A stretch of DNA of 64,000 nucleotides from Blastococcus sp. VKM Ac-2987 (lineage in GTDB: Bacteria > Actinomycetota > Actinomycetes > Mycobacteriales > Geodermatophilaceae): NCBI RefSeq assembly GCF_026967805.1, contig NZ_JAPVBG010000002.1, positions 386,928 to 450,927 on the forward strand, read 5' to 3'. Position 1 is the stretch's first letter. Every line of letters begins with the position of its first letter. Under the pieces are notes generated by a model, which was not told where the DNA came from, did not search any database, and worked only from the letters and a program-made list of their open reading frames with translations. Below, one piece after another: positions 24,509 through 32,681 of the stretch. The translations under genes were made by a program, and so were the position numbers.

Positions 24509-24718
24509 TCAGGTGGCCGGGGCGGCGCCGCCGGTGATGTCGCCCCCACCGGCCTCGTCCTCGAGGTCCGCGCTGGTGGCGAGCTCGTCCTCGCCGGCGG
24601 CCGCGGGGTCGTCGGCGGCGGAGGCGAGGTCCTCGCCCTCGCCCAGCGCGCCGGGGTCCGCCTGCAGGGTTCGCGGGTCGTTGAGCGGGTCGGGCACGTC
24701 CGGATCGGTGACGGTCAT
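24509..24718 (-). CDS. Small acidic Asp/Ala-rich hypothetical protein
   Basis: 69-residue protein, strongly acidic and probably disordered (TVTDPDVPDPLNDP, GEGEDLASAADDP, SADLEDEAGGGD). I recognise no domain. ATG at 24716-24718 is chosen because GAGGGG lies just upstream. Similar small acidic proteins occur at 60.7-61.1 kb and 63.6 kb in this window. It is divergent from the ArsR gene, and the ArsR operator lies between them, so it could be under the same control. Confidence 0.6.
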   Translation of the reverse strand: MTVTDPDVPDPLNDPRTLQADPGALGEGEDLASAADDPAAAGEDELATSADLEDEAGGGDITGGAAPAT

Positions 24719-24765
24719 GGGCCCCTCGTATCCGTCACCACCGCGCGCCAACCCCTCGCCCGACA

Positions 24766-24783
24766 CGTAACCGATGTGTTACG
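24766..24783 (+). promoter_or_regulatory. ArsR operator (inverted repeat)
   Basis: CGTAAC-CGATGT-GTTACG, a perfect six-bp inverted repeat with a six-base spacer. It lies immediately upstream of the ArsR GTG and covers an apparent ATG at 24774. This placement and the TAAC...GTTA type of symmetry fit autorepression by ArsR-family proteins. It also sits between the divergent acidic-protein gene and ArsR. Confidence 0.7.
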
Positions 24784-24791
24784 CATGTCCC

Positions 24792-25121
24792 GTGGAGGCG
24801 ATGCAGGCGCTCGGCGACCCGACCCGGCGCGCCCTGCTCGACCTGCTCGCCGGCGGCGAGCTCCCCGCCGGGGAGCTGGCCGACCGGTTCCCGGTCAGCC
24901 GCCCGGCGATCAGCCGGCACCTGCGGGTGCTGCGCGAGGCGGGGCTGGTCCGGGTCCGGAGCGACGGACGGCAGCGGCTGTACGCGCTCGACCCCGGGCC
25001 GCTGCGGGAGATCGACGACTGGCTGGAGCGCTACCGCGACCTGTGGGCGCACCGGCTGGACGCGCTGGACACCGAGATGGCCCGCGGCCGGCGGGCGCGG
25101 AGGAACGGAGGAGCGACATGA
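24792..25121 (+). CDS. ArsR-family transcriptional regulator
   Basis: 109-residue winged-helix repressor. The helix-turn-helix is LLDLLAGGELPAGELADRFPVSRPAISRHLRVLREAGLV, followed by the wing VRSDGRQRLYALDP. No metal-binding Cys cluster is present in helix 3, so it is probably of the non-metal type that controls SRPBCC partners. GTG at 24792 is preferred to the ATG at 24774, because the latter lies inside the operator palindrome; the transcript may be leaderless. The stop overlaps the SRPBCC start as ATGA, so the two are co-translated. Confidence 0.9.
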   Translation: MEAMQALGDPTRRALLDLLAGGELPAGELADRFPVSRPAISRHLRVLREAGLVRVRSDGRQRLYALDPGPLREIDDWLERYRDLWAHRLDALDTEMARGRRARRNGGAT

Positions 25122-25639
25122 ACCTGCGACGCGAGGACACGGGCCCGGGGGCCCGGCGGGGCACCGTCACCACCGAGGACGACGGGCGGCGGAGGCTGGA
25201 GTTCCGCCGCTCGTGGCCCGACCCGATCGAGGACGTCTGGGCGGCCCTGACCGAGCCGGACCGCATGGGCCGCTGGATCGGCACGTACGAGGGCGAGCGC
25301 GCCGTGGGTGGCACCGGCACGTTCACGATGACCCACGAGGCCGAGCAGATCGGCGAGCCGATGACGATCCGCGAGTGCGATCCGCCGCGCCGGCTCGTGG
25401 TCGAGTGGACCCAGCAGGAGACCGAGGACTGGTCCCTCGCCCTCGACCTGCGGGCCGAGGACGGGCGGACCCACCTCCTCTTCACCCAGGTCTTCCCGGC
25501 CGGCACCGACGTCGTCGACTTCGCCATGGGCTGGCACTGGTACCTGGACAAGTTCGGCGCCGAGGTCGCGGGCGACCCGGTGCCGGGGGACTGGGACGCC
25601 TTCCTCGCCGAGGTCGGGCCCGCCTACGGCCGGAGCTGA
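25118..25639 (+). CDS. SRPBCC (AHSA1-like) protein
   Basis: 173-residue START/Bet-v1-like fold protein of the AHSA1 group. RRLEFRRSWPDPIEDVWAALTEPDRMGRWIG is the first strand-helix, and LVVEWTQQETEDWSLALDLR plus LLFTQVFP are central strands. A C-terminal helix follows with WHWYLDKFG. Paired ArsR-SRPBCC operons are frequent in actinobacteria, and the SRPBCC partner probably binds a hydrophobic ligand. ATG at 25118 overlaps the ArsR stop. Its 3' end overlaps a convergent gene by 16 bp. The ligand is unknown. Confidence 0.88.
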   Translation: MNLRREDTGPGARRGTVTTEDDGRRRLEFRRSWPDPIEDVWAALTEPDRMGRWIGTYEGERAVGGTGTFTMTHEAEQIGEPMTIRECDPPRRLVVEWTQQETEDWSLALDLRAEDGRTHLLFTQVFPAGTDVVDFAMGWHWYLDKFGAEVAGDPVPGDWDAFLAEVGPAYGRS

Positions 25640-26043
25640 CGGCGGGCCAGCACGGCCATGGCGACGGAGCCGCCGAACCCCAGCGCCACGATCGGCGTCT
25701 CCACCGGGTCGAACCCGGCCGCTGTCAGCCGGTGCCGGCACAGCCGCTCGGAGAGGTAGCCGCCGACCATGCCCGTGCCGAGCAGGCGGAGCGCCTGCCG
25801 GGCCCGGTCGTCCGCCGGGTCGCGCAGCAGGCGGAGCACGGCCCACGCCTGGCTGCCGAGCATGTAGGACGGCGCGCTGATCGCCGTGCCGAACCACCAC
25901 GAGTCGCGGCCGACGTGCTCGGGGCTGCCGGTCATGAAGGGGACGTCGTAGGCGTGGCGCCGGCGGAGGGCGACCACCTGGCCGGCCAGGCCGGCGGCGA
26001 GCTGGATCGTGGCGGCGCGGACGAGCGCCGGGGGAGGCGGCAT
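25624..26043 (-). CDS. Hypothetical membrane-associated protein
   Basis: 139-residue protein with several weakly hydrophobic segments: ATIQLAAGLAGQVVALR, the region around SYMLGSQAWAVLRLL, LLGTGMVGGYLSE and VALGFGGSVAMAVLA. WWFGTAISAPSYMLGS is notable. It resembles small DUF-type integral membrane proteins of actinobacteria, but I do not recognise the family. ATG at 26041-26043 is preferred; the upstream frame stays open but is Arg/Pro-rich. It converges on the SRPBCC gene with a 16-bp overlap. Confidence 0.6.
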   Translation of the reverse strand: MPPPPALVRAATIQLAAGLAGQVVALRRRHAYDVPFMTGSPEHVGRDSWWFGTAISAPSYMLGSQAWAVLRLLRDPADDRARQALRLLGTGMVGGYLSERLCRHRLTAAGFDPVETPIVALGFGGSVAMAVLARRQLRP

Positions 26044-26185
26044 GCCGCGCAGGCTAGGGCCACGGCGCACCGGAGCGGGGGCTCCCGGCCTCGCCCCGCC
26101 GGTGCCGCGGCTCGCGGACGGGGTCGGGCCCCGTCGGCCGGTCGCCCGGCCAGGGGCTTTCGACCTAGGGGCAGACGTCCTAGAC

Positions 26186-26205
26186 GTAACATCTCTCACG
26201 GTTAC
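26186..26205 (+). promoter_or_regulatory. Candidate operator in the pckG upstream region
   Basis: GTAAC (26186-26190) and GTTAC (26201-26205) form an inverted repeat with a ten-base spacer. The surrounding AACATCTCTCACGGTTACATC stretch is the most AT-rich part of the 283-bp gap before pckG, and a further CCGGTAACC lies at about 26220. A carbon-source regulator site and the promoter are likely here. The rest of the gap is GC-rich with nothing I can name. Confidence 0.4.
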
Positions 26206-26326
26206 ATCGGTGCGATGCGCCGGTAACCTCTCCTGATCCGGCGGGTTGCACCAGCGACGTCGCCGGGTAGACCGCACCACCGCCGGTGCAGCACTCCGCC
26301 CCGGCAACGCAGAGGATGGAGACGCC

Positions 26327-28141
26327 GTGACCACCGTGGCCACCCCAGGTCTGGAGAACGCCCCCACCACGCACGCCCGCCTCCTGGCGTGGGTGCGGGA
26401 GATGGCCGAGCTGACGACCCCCGACCAGGTGGTCTGGGTCGACGGCACCGACGAGGAGTGGGAGCGGCTCACGACCAAGCTCGTCGACGCCGGCACGTTC
26501 ACGCGCCTGGCGAAGAAGCCCAACTCCTTCCACTGCGCCTCCGACCCCAGCGACGTCGCGCGCGTCGAGGACCGCACCTACATCTGCTCGGTCGACGAGG
26601 CCGACGCGGGTCCCACCAACAACTGGATGGACCCGAACGAGATGAAGTCGGTCATGACCGAGCTGTACCGGGGGTGCATGCGCGGCCGGACGATGTACGT
26701 CATCCCGTTCTGCATGGGCCCGGTCGAGGCCGAGAACCCGATGTTCGGCGTCGAGCTCACCGACTCCGAGTACGTCGTCGTCTCCATGCGCGTCATGGCG
26801 CGGATCGGCAGCGCCATCCTCGAGGCCCTGGGCACCGACCGGCCGTTCGTGCCGGCGATGCACTCCCTCGGTGCGCCGCTCGAGGACGGTCAGGCCGACG
26901 TCCCGTGGCCGTGCAGCGACACCAAGTACATCGTGCACTTCCCCGAGGAGCGGGCCATCTGGTCCTACGGCTCCGGCTACGGCGGCAACGCGCTGCTGGG
27001 CAAGAAGTGCTACTCGCTGCGCATCGCCTCGGCCATGGCCCGCGACGAGGGCTGGCTGGCCGAGCACATGCTCATCCTCAAGCTCACCAACCCGCAGCAG
27101 AAGGTCTACTACGTGGCCGGCGCCTTCCCGTCGGCCTGCGGCAAGACGAACCTGGCGATGCTCGAGCCGACCATCCCCGGCTGGAAGGTCGAGACGATCG
27201 GCGACGACATCGCCTGGATGCGTTTCGGCGAGGACGGCCGCCTCTACGCCATCAACCCCGAGTTCGGCCTCTTCGGCGTCGCGCCCGGCACCGGGTGGGA
27301 CACCAACCCGAACGCCATGCGGACGATCGACAACGGCAACTCGGTCTTCACCAACGTCGCGCTGACCGATGACGGCGACGTCTGGTGGGAGGGCATGACC
27401 GACGACGCCCCCGCCCACCTGACCGACTGGAAGGGCCGCGACTGGACGCCGGAGTCCGACGAGCTCTCGTCGCACCCGAACTCGCGGTTCTGCACGCCGA
27501 TCACCCAGTGCCCGATCCTGGCTCCGGAGTACACCGACCCGAAGGGCGTGCCGATCTCGGCGATCCTCTTCGGTGGCCGCCGCAAGACCACGATCCCGCT
27601 GGTCAGCGAGGCGCGGGACTGGAACCACGGCGTCTTCATGGGGGCCACGCTCTCCTCGGAGACCACCGCGGCCGCCACCGGCGCCGTCGGCGTCGTCCGC
27701 CGCGACCCGTTCGCCATGCTGCCGTTCATCGGCTACAACGCCGGTGACTACTTCGGCCACTGGGTGAACACCGGCAAGCAGCACGACGCCAGCAAGCTGC
27801 CGAAGATCTTCTACGTGAACTGGTTCCGCCGCGACGAGGACGGCGGCTTCCTGTGGCCGGGCTTCGGCGAGAACAGCCGCGTGCTGAAGTGGGTCATCGA
27901 GCGCCTCGAGGGCACCGCGGCGGCGGTCGAGACGCCGGTCGGCCACGTGCCCACCGTCGACTCCCTCGACGTCTCCGGCCTGGACCTGACGCCCGAGCAG
28001 GTCGAGCAGGCCCTCGCCGTCAAGTCCGAGGAGTGGCGCGAGGAGATCCCTCAGATCACCGAGTGGTTCGAGAAGTTCGGTGACAAGCTGCCCAGCACCA
28101 TGTGGGACGAGCTGGAGATCCTGAAGAGCCGCCTCGCGTAA
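26327..28141 (+). CDS. pckG: Phosphoenolpyruvate carboxykinase (GTP)
   Basis: 604-residue GTP-dependent PEP carboxykinase converting oxaloacetate plus GTP to PEP, CO2 and GDP, the entry to gluconeogenesis. The kinase-1a P-loop [12 protein letters not shown] carries the reactive Cys271, and GDDIAWM gives kinase-2. Substrate-site stretches are [31 protein letters not shown] and [15 protein letters not shown]. The GTG start at 26327 follows GGATGGAG; the in-frame ATG at 26246 would add an Arg-rich leader not seen in the family. A strong palindrome follows the stop. Fatty-acid and ketone-body genes elsewhere fit a need for gluconeogenesis. Confidence 0.98.
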   Translation: MTTVATPGLENAPTTHARLLAWVREMAELTTPDQVVWVDGTDEEWERLTTKLVDAGTFTRLAKKPNSFHCASDPSDVARVEDRTYICSVDEADAGPTNNWMDPNEMKSVMTELYRGCMRGRTMYVIPFCMGPVEAENPMFGVELTDSEYVVVSMRVMARIGSAILEALGTDRPFVPAMHSLGAPLEDGQADVPWPCSDTKYIVHFPEERAIWSYGSGYGGNALLGKKCYSLRIASAMARDEGWLAEHMLILKLTNPQQKVYYVAGAFPSACGKTNLAMLEPTIPGWKVETIGDDIAWMRFGEDGRLYAINPEFGLFGVAPGTGWDTNPNAMRTIDNGNSVFTNVALTDDGDVWWEGMTDDAPAHLTDWKGRDWTPESDELSSHPNSRFCTPITQCPILAPEYTDPKGVPISAILFGGRRKTTIPLVSEARDWNHGVFMGATLSSETTAAATGAVGVVRRDPFAMLPFIGYNAGDYFGHWVNTGKQHDASKLPKIFYVNWFRRDEDGGFLWPGFGENSRVLKWVIERLEGTAAAVETPVGHVPTVDSLDVSGLDLTPEQVEQALAVKSEEWREEIPQITEWFEKFGDKLPSTMWDELEILKSRLA

Positions 28142-28154
28142 GAAGCGCGACCCG

Positions 28155-28184
28155 GGGCCCGGACCGCAGCTGCGGTCCGGGCCC
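28155..28184 (+). terminator. Terminator palindrome after pckG
   Basis: A perfect 30-nt palindrome with 15-nt arms, GGGCCCGGACCGCAG and its complement, starting 13 bases after the pckG stop. There is no T-tract, as is common for actinobacterial terminators. Confidence 0.75.
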
Positions 28185-28306
28185 TCGTCGTCCCGCCCCC
28201 GCCCAGGAGGGGGGCGGCGGGGTGCCGGTCTGGCCTCACGGCGCGTCGGGCCGGGGTCGGTTAGCGTGGCGGGGGCCCCTTCCCGTTCTCGGAGGCATCC
28301 CCCCTC

Positions 28307-29521
28307 GTGGCAAATCCGTACCTGCAGGTGCTGCGGACCCCGCACGCCCTGCCGATGGTGCTCGCCGCCTTCATCGGCCGGCTGCCCCTGTCGATGGTCG
28401 GGCTCGGCTCGGTCCTGCTGGTGGCGTCCGAGACGGGCTCCTACGGCCTCGGCGGCGCCGTGGCCGCCGTGGGCGCCGTGACGACGGCGATCGCCGGGCC
28501 GCTGCTGGGGCGGTGGGCCGACACGCACGGCCAGCGCCGGGTGCTGCTTCCGGTGCTGGTGGTCTTCGTCGCCGCCGGGCTGGTCTTCCTGTTCTCCGTC
28601 CGCGAGGCCTGGCCGCTCTGGATCGTCTTCGCCTCCGCCGGGCTGGCCGGGGCCTGCATCCCGCCGGTCTCCTCGATGATCCGCGTCCGCTGGACCCACC
28701 TCCTGCGCGGCAGCCACCGGCTGCCCACGGCTCTGGCGATGGAGTCCGTCGTCGACGAGTTCGTCTTCATCGTCGGCCCGGTCCTGGTCACGTTCCTCTC
28801 CACCACGGGGCACGCGACCTCCGGCGTGGTGACGGCGTTCACGCTCGCCACCGTGGGCAGCCTGCTGTTCGCCGCCCAGCGCCGCACGGAACCGGAGCCG
28901 CACGGGCACGCGAGCCGGCAGGGTCCGTCCGCGATCCGCACCACGGGTCTGCGGGTGCTCTTCGTCGTCGGGGCGGCGGTCGGCGCGATCCTCGGCACGC
29001 TGGAGATCGCCCTGGTCGCCTTCGCCGACGAGCGGGACGCCATGTCGCTGTCCGGCGTGCTCATCGCCAGCCTGGCGGTGGGGTCGATGGCCAGCGGCAT
29101 CGGCTGGGGGGCCATCCACTGGCAGCTGCCGCTCCGGCTGCGGCTGGTCGGCGCCCTGACCCTGCTCACCCTGCTGGTCGTCCCGCTCCTGTTCATCGAC
29201 GACATCTGGGTGATGGTCCCGTTCGTGATCGTCGCGGGCATCGCGGTGTCGCCCTCGCTGATCAGCTCCTTCACCCTGGCCGAGCTCCTGGTGCCCCGGT
29301 CGGCGGTGACGGAGGCGTTCACCTGGATCGGCACCGCGCTGGGCCTGGGGGTCGCCGTGGGCGCCTCGGCCGCGGGCAAGATCGTCGACGTCGCCGGCGC
29401 CAACCGGGCGTTCATCGTCGCGGTCGTCGCCGCGGGGATCGCCGCCGTCGTCGTCGGCCTCTACCAGCGGCTGCTGCACGTGCCGGCCGAGCACGCCGCC
29501 GAGCCGGCGCTGGCCCGCTGA
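28307..29521 (+). CDS. MFS transporter
   Basis: 404-residue 12-helix major facilitator protein. The ALPMVLAAFIGRLPLSMVGLGSVLLVA start and GPLLGRWADTHGQRRVLLPVL loop between helices 2 and 3 are typical. Conserved glycines and prolines in IVFASAGLAGACIPPVSSMIRVRW mark helix 4. It starts at GTG 28307 after AGGC. The S33 peptidase starts four bases after its stop, and the acVLRF1 gene overlaps that peptidase, so the three form an operon. The substrate is unknown. Confidence 0.85.
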   Translation: MANPYLQVLRTPHALPMVLAAFIGRLPLSMVGLGSVLLVASETGSYGLGGAVAAVGAVTTAIAGPLLGRWADTHGQRRVLLPVLVVFVAAGLVFLFSVREAWPLWIVFASAGLAGACIPPVSSMIRVRWTHLLRGSHRLPTALAMESVVDEFVFIVGPVLVTFLSTTGHATSGVVTAFTLATVGSLLFAAQRRTEPEPHGHASRQGPSAIRTTGLRVLFVVGAAVGAILGTLEIALVAFADERDAMSLSGVLIASLAVGSMASGIGWGAIHWQLPLRLRLVGALTLLTLLVVPLLFIDDIWVMVPFVIVAGIAVSPSLISSFTLAELLVPRSAVTEAFTWIGTALGLGVAVGASAAGKIVDVAGANRAFIVAVVAAGIAAVVVGLYQRLLHVPAEHAAEPALAR

Positions 29522-29525
29522 CGCC

Positions 29526-30782
29526 GTGCAGGAGTACGCGCTCCCCGGGGCGCAGGTGCGCGACCGGTCGGTGACCGTGCCGCTGCACTGGAGCGCCCCC
29601 GACACCGGCGGCACCCTCGACGTCTTCGTGCGCGAGCTGGTGCACCCCGACCGGCGCGGGGACGACCTGCCGCTGCTGCTCTTCCTGCAGGGCGGCCCGG
29701 GCGGGAAGTCGCCCCGGCCGACCCGCGGCGGCTGGATCGACCGGGCGCTGCGCGAGTTCCGGGTGGTCCTGCTCGACCAGCGGGGCACCGGGCGCAGCTC
29801 CCGGGTCACCGGCGCGACGATCGGCCGCTTGCCCGACGCCGCCGCGGCCGCCGCCCACCTGCTCGCCTTCCGCGCGGACTCGATCGTCGCCGACGCCGAG
29901 CACGTCCGGACGACGCTCTACGGCGGCCGGTCCTGGAGCACCCTGGGCCAGAGCTACGGCGGCTTCGTGACCCTGACCTACCTCTCGCGGGCGCCGGAGG
30001 GGCTGCAGAGGTGCCTGGTCACCGGCGGGCTGCCCGGCCTGCACGCCGACGGCCGGGAGGTCTACCGGCGCACGTATCCCCGCGTCGCGGCGAAGACCCG
30101 CCGGTTCTACGAGCGGTACCCGGGCGACGTGGCGGGCATCGCCGCCGTAGCCGACCGGCTGGCCGCCGAGCCCGCGACCCTGCCCGACGGCGACCGGCTG
30201 ACCGTCCGCCGGCTGCAGACGGTCGGTCAGGCGCTGGGCACCCGGGACGGCGCCGAGGAGCTGCACTGGCTGTTCGAGGAGGCGCTCGACGACGACGGCG
30301 GGCTGTCGGACACCTTCCTCGACCAGGTGGCCCGCCGGACGTCCTCCTGGGACAACCCGCTGTACGCGGCCCTGCACGAGAGCATCTACGCGCAGGGGCC
30401 CGGCCCGATCGGCTGGACGGCGCAGGACGAGCGCGGCCCGGAGTTCGACGGCGACCGCCGCCCGCTGCCGTTCACCGGCGAGATGATCTACCCCTGGATG
30501 TTCGAGGAGATCGCCTCGCTGCGGCCGTTCGGCCCGGCCGCGGAGGCGCTGGCCGAGCGCGAAGAGTTCCCCGCGCTCTACGACCCCGCGCGGCTGGCCG
30601 CCAACGAGGTGCCGGTCGACGCCGCCGTCTACTTCGACGACATGTACGTCGACGCCGGGCTGTCGCTGGAGACCGCCGAGGCGGTCGGCAACGTGCGCAC
30701 CTGGGTCACCAACGAGCACGAGCACGACGGGCTCCGGGTCGGGAACGTGCTCGACCGGCTGCTGACCCTGCGGTCCCGGTGA
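29526..30782 (+). CDS. Alpha/beta-hydrolase, proline iminopeptidase-like (S33 family)
   Basis: 418-residue peptidase-type alpha/beta-hydrolase. Key S33 features are LFLQGGPGGKSPRP (oxyanion HGGPG-like), VVLLDQRGTGRSSRV and LGQSYGGFVTLTYL with nucleophile Ser143. The C-terminal EHEHDGLRVGNVLD carries the His region. A large inserted cap domain gives the longer length typical of actinobacterial prolyl aminopeptidases. It would release N-terminal residues, often Pro, from peptides. GTG at 29526 follows the MFS stop by four bases, and its last four bases overlap the acVLRF1 start. Confidence 0.88.
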   Translation: MQEYALPGAQVRDRSVTVPLHWSAPDTGGTLDVFVRELVHPDRRGDDLPLLLFLQGGPGGKSPRPTRGGWIDRALREFRVVLLDQRGTGRSSRVTGATIGRLPDAAAAAAHLLAFRADSIVADAEHVRTTLYGGRSWSTLGQSYGGFVTLTYLSRAPEGLQRCLVTGGLPGLHADGREVYRRTYPRVAAKTRRFYERYPGDVAGIAAVADRLAAEPATLPDGDRLTVRRLQTVGQALGTRDGAEELHWLFEEALDDDGGLSDTFLDQVARRTSSWDNPLYAALHESIYAQGPGPIGWTAQDERGPEFDGDRRPLPFTGEMIYPWMFEEIASLRPFGPAAEALAEREEFPALYDPARLAANEVPVDAAVYFDDMYVDAGLSLETAEAVGNVRTWVTNEHEHDGLRVGNVLDRLLTLRSR

Positions 30783-31435
30783 CCCGTCCCCGGCCCGCCG
30801 CCGGCGGTGGGCGGCAGCTCGGCGTGGGCCCGGAGCGGCTGGGCCGCTGGCTGGACGGCGTCGCCACCCGGCACGGCGCGTTCACCGCGGTCGAGCCGGC
30901 CGACGACGGGCTGACGATCACCTGCGCCGACACGACCACGGTCGTCCTGCGTGCCCCGTTCGGCTGGACGCCGGAGGCCCCGCTGCTCGGCAGCTTCACC
31001 GCCGCCGCGGGCCGTCCGCGGCGGGCCGCGGTGCTGCTGGTCCGCCGCGGCCGGTGGGCGGTCGGCGTCTTCGACGGCGACCAGCTGGTCGTGTCCAAGG
31101 TCGACGCCCGGCAGGTGCAGGGCCGGACGGCGGCCGGTGGCTGGTCGCAGCAGCGCTTCGCCCGCCGGCGTGGCCACCAGACCGACGCCGTCGTCGACCA
31201 CGCCGTGGAGACCGCAGCCCGGGTGGCGCTGCCGCACGCCGACGGGCTGGCCGCGCTCTTCACCGGCGGCGACCGGGGGCTGACCGACGAGGTGCTGGCC
31301 GACCCCCGGCTGCGCCCGCTGGCGGCCCTGCGCCGCGACCCCGCCCTCGACGTGGGGGAGCCGACCAAGGCCGTCCTGCTGGAGACGCCGAAGCAGTTCC
31401 GCGCGGTCCAGGTGCTGATCCGCGAGCCTGAGTAG
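30779..31435 (+). CDS. acVLRF1-family peptidyl-tRNA hydrolase
   Basis: 218-residue eRF1-like release-factor domain of the actinobacterial/chloroflexal VLRF1 group, related to eukaryotic Vms1/ANKZF1. The motif GRTAAGGWSQQRFARRR spans residues 115-131, with the catalytic Gln region and basic tract expected to reach the peptidyl-transferase centre. These proteins release nascent chains from stalled 50S-peptidyl-tRNA during ribosome-associated quality control. The start is GTG at 30779, overlapping the peptidase stop as GTGA. Coupling to a peptidase is consistent with release followed by degradation (inference). Confidence 0.88.
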   Translation: MTRPRPAAGGGRQLGVGPERLGRWLDGVATRHGAFTAVEPADDGLTITCADTTTVVLRAPFGWTPEAPLLGSFTAAAGRPRRAAVLLVRRGRWAVGVFDGDQLVVSKVDARQVQGRTAAGGWSQQRFARRRGHQTDAVVDHAVETAARVALPHADGLAALFTGGDRGLTDEVLADPRLRPLAALRRDPALDVGEPTKAVLLETPKQFRAVQVLIREPE

Positions 31436-31438
31436 TCG

Positions 31439-31568
31439 GGTCGCGCCGAGTGGGCCCGATGACACCGTCGTCCTCCGGACGACACCGCGGCCAGGAGCCG
31501 TCCCCCACCGCCGCTGAGCCGCTGCGTCGCGCCTGCGCGGGAGCCTACGGCCCCCACTCGGCGCGACC
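31439..31568. repeat. Long inverted-repeat intergenic element
   Basis: Between convergent genes lies a 130-nt element with perfect 16-nt arms, GGTCGCGCCGAGTGGG (31439-31454) and its complement (31553-31568). The 98-nt centre contains a second inverted repeat GTCGTCC-TCC-GGACGAC and the 21-nt block at 31473-31493 that recurs with one change at 63755-63775. It resembles a MITE or dispersed palindromic repeat, or a large bidirectional terminator. I found no coding sequence. Confidence 0.65.
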
Positions 31569-31573
31569 GGGCA

Positions 31574-32584
31574 TCAGGGGGTGATGACCAGGCGGATGGG
31601 GTCGCCCTCCTTGTTCGCCAGCCGCGCCACGCCCTCGGCGGCGTCGGCGAGCGGCAGGGTTCCGGAGACGGAGCGGCTCAGGTCCAGGCGGTGGTGCCGG
31701 ATCAGGTCGACCAGCTCCACCACGTGCGCGGGCTCGGAGCCGTAGTGGCCGAGGATCCGCTGGCCGAAGTAGCTGAACTGGGTGCCGTTGCGGATCTCCA
31801 GCGGCTGGTCGGTGAGGCCGACCAGCACGAGGGCGCCGTCGCGCTCCAGGCAGCGCACCGCCTGCTCGCGCACCGCGGCGACGCCGGCGAAGTCGAAGGC
31901 GAACGCCAGCCCGGGCCCGCCGGTCAGCTCGCGGACGCGGGTGGCGATGTCCTCGGCCGGGTCCAGCGCGAGGTCGGCGCCGAAGTCGAGCGCCCGCTGC
32001 CGGGCGGCCGGCACCGGGTCGACGGCGACGATCGGCGCGGCCCCGGCCAGGCGCAGCAGCTGCACCGCGTGCGCGCCGAGCCCGCCGATGCCCCAGACGC
32101 CGACGGGCTGGGCGGCCCGCACCTGCGCCGTCCGCACGATCGAGGCCCACGGCGTGGACACCGCGTCGGGCACGATGCAGGCCTGCTCGAGCGGCAGGGC
32201 ATCGGGGATCGGCACGACGGTGTCGGCCGTGGCCAGGGCGTACTGCGCCCACCCGCCGTCGTAGTCGACGCCCCGGGTGTGGATCCAGCCGCCCTTCTCC
32301 TCGCCGGCCTGCAGCAGCACCCGCTGACCCTCCGTCCAGCCGGCCACCCCGGCACCGAGCTCGGCGACGGTGCCGGCCACCTCGTGGCCGAGGGTCACCT
32401 CGTCACCGGCGAGGAACAGCGGCGAGAGCTGGCCCTCGATGAGGTGGACGTCGGAGAGGCAGATGCCCGCCGCCTTCACCTCGATCAGCACCTCACCGGG
32501 GCCCGGCGTCGGCTTGGGCACCTCCTTGACCACGAACTCACGGGTGCGCACGTTCAGCCGGCCGGCCAGCATCGAGTCAGGCAT
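31574..32584 (-). CDS. Zinc-dependent alcohol dehydrogenase (MDR family)
   Basis: 336-residue medium-chain dehydrogenase/reductase. The catalytic zinc ligands are C42 in GICLSD and H67-E68 in GHEVAG, and the NAD(P) site is VWGIGGLGAHAVQLLRLAG. The structural-zinc loop with four Cys is missing, so only catalytic zinc is expected. It oxidises an alcohol or reduces an aldehyde; the specific substrate is unknown. ATG at 32582-32584 gives a normal length. It is divergent from HelR over about 97 bp and converges on the palindromic element. Confidence 0.9.
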   Translation of the reverse strand: MPDSMLAGRLNVRTREFVVKEVPKPTPGPGEVLIEVKAAGICLSDVHLIEGQLSPLFLAGDEVTLGHEVAGTVAELGAGVAGWTEGQRVLLQAGEEKGGWIHTRGVDYDGGWAQYALATADTVVPIPDALPLEQACIVPDAVSTPWASIVRTAQVRAAQPVGVWGIGGLGAHAVQLLRLAGAAPIVAVDPVPAARQRALDFGADLALDPAEDIATRVRELTGGPGLAFAFDFAGVAAVREQAVRCLERDGALVLVGLTDQPLEIRNGTQFSYFGQRILGHYGSEPAHVVELVDLIRHHRLDLSRSVSGTLPLADAAEGVARLANKEGDPIRLVITP

Positions 32585-32681
32585 GCCCCCATCCAACGCC
32601 GTGGACGGCGCGCCGACGACCGGAGGGCGGCCGCCGAAACCCCTCGCCCGGAGGCGCCGGCGGGCGTAACGTCCTCCGACC

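Noticed and set aside
26180-29809. A long antisense frame (about 1,210 codons) across pckG and the MFS gene
   Set aside because: It is a shadow frame. The sense strand encodes a complete PEP carboxykinase and a 12-helix carrier.
32585-32681. A rifampicin-associated element before helR
   Set aside because: I saw no convincing inverted repeat of the expected kind in the 97-bp gap, so I did not call it.
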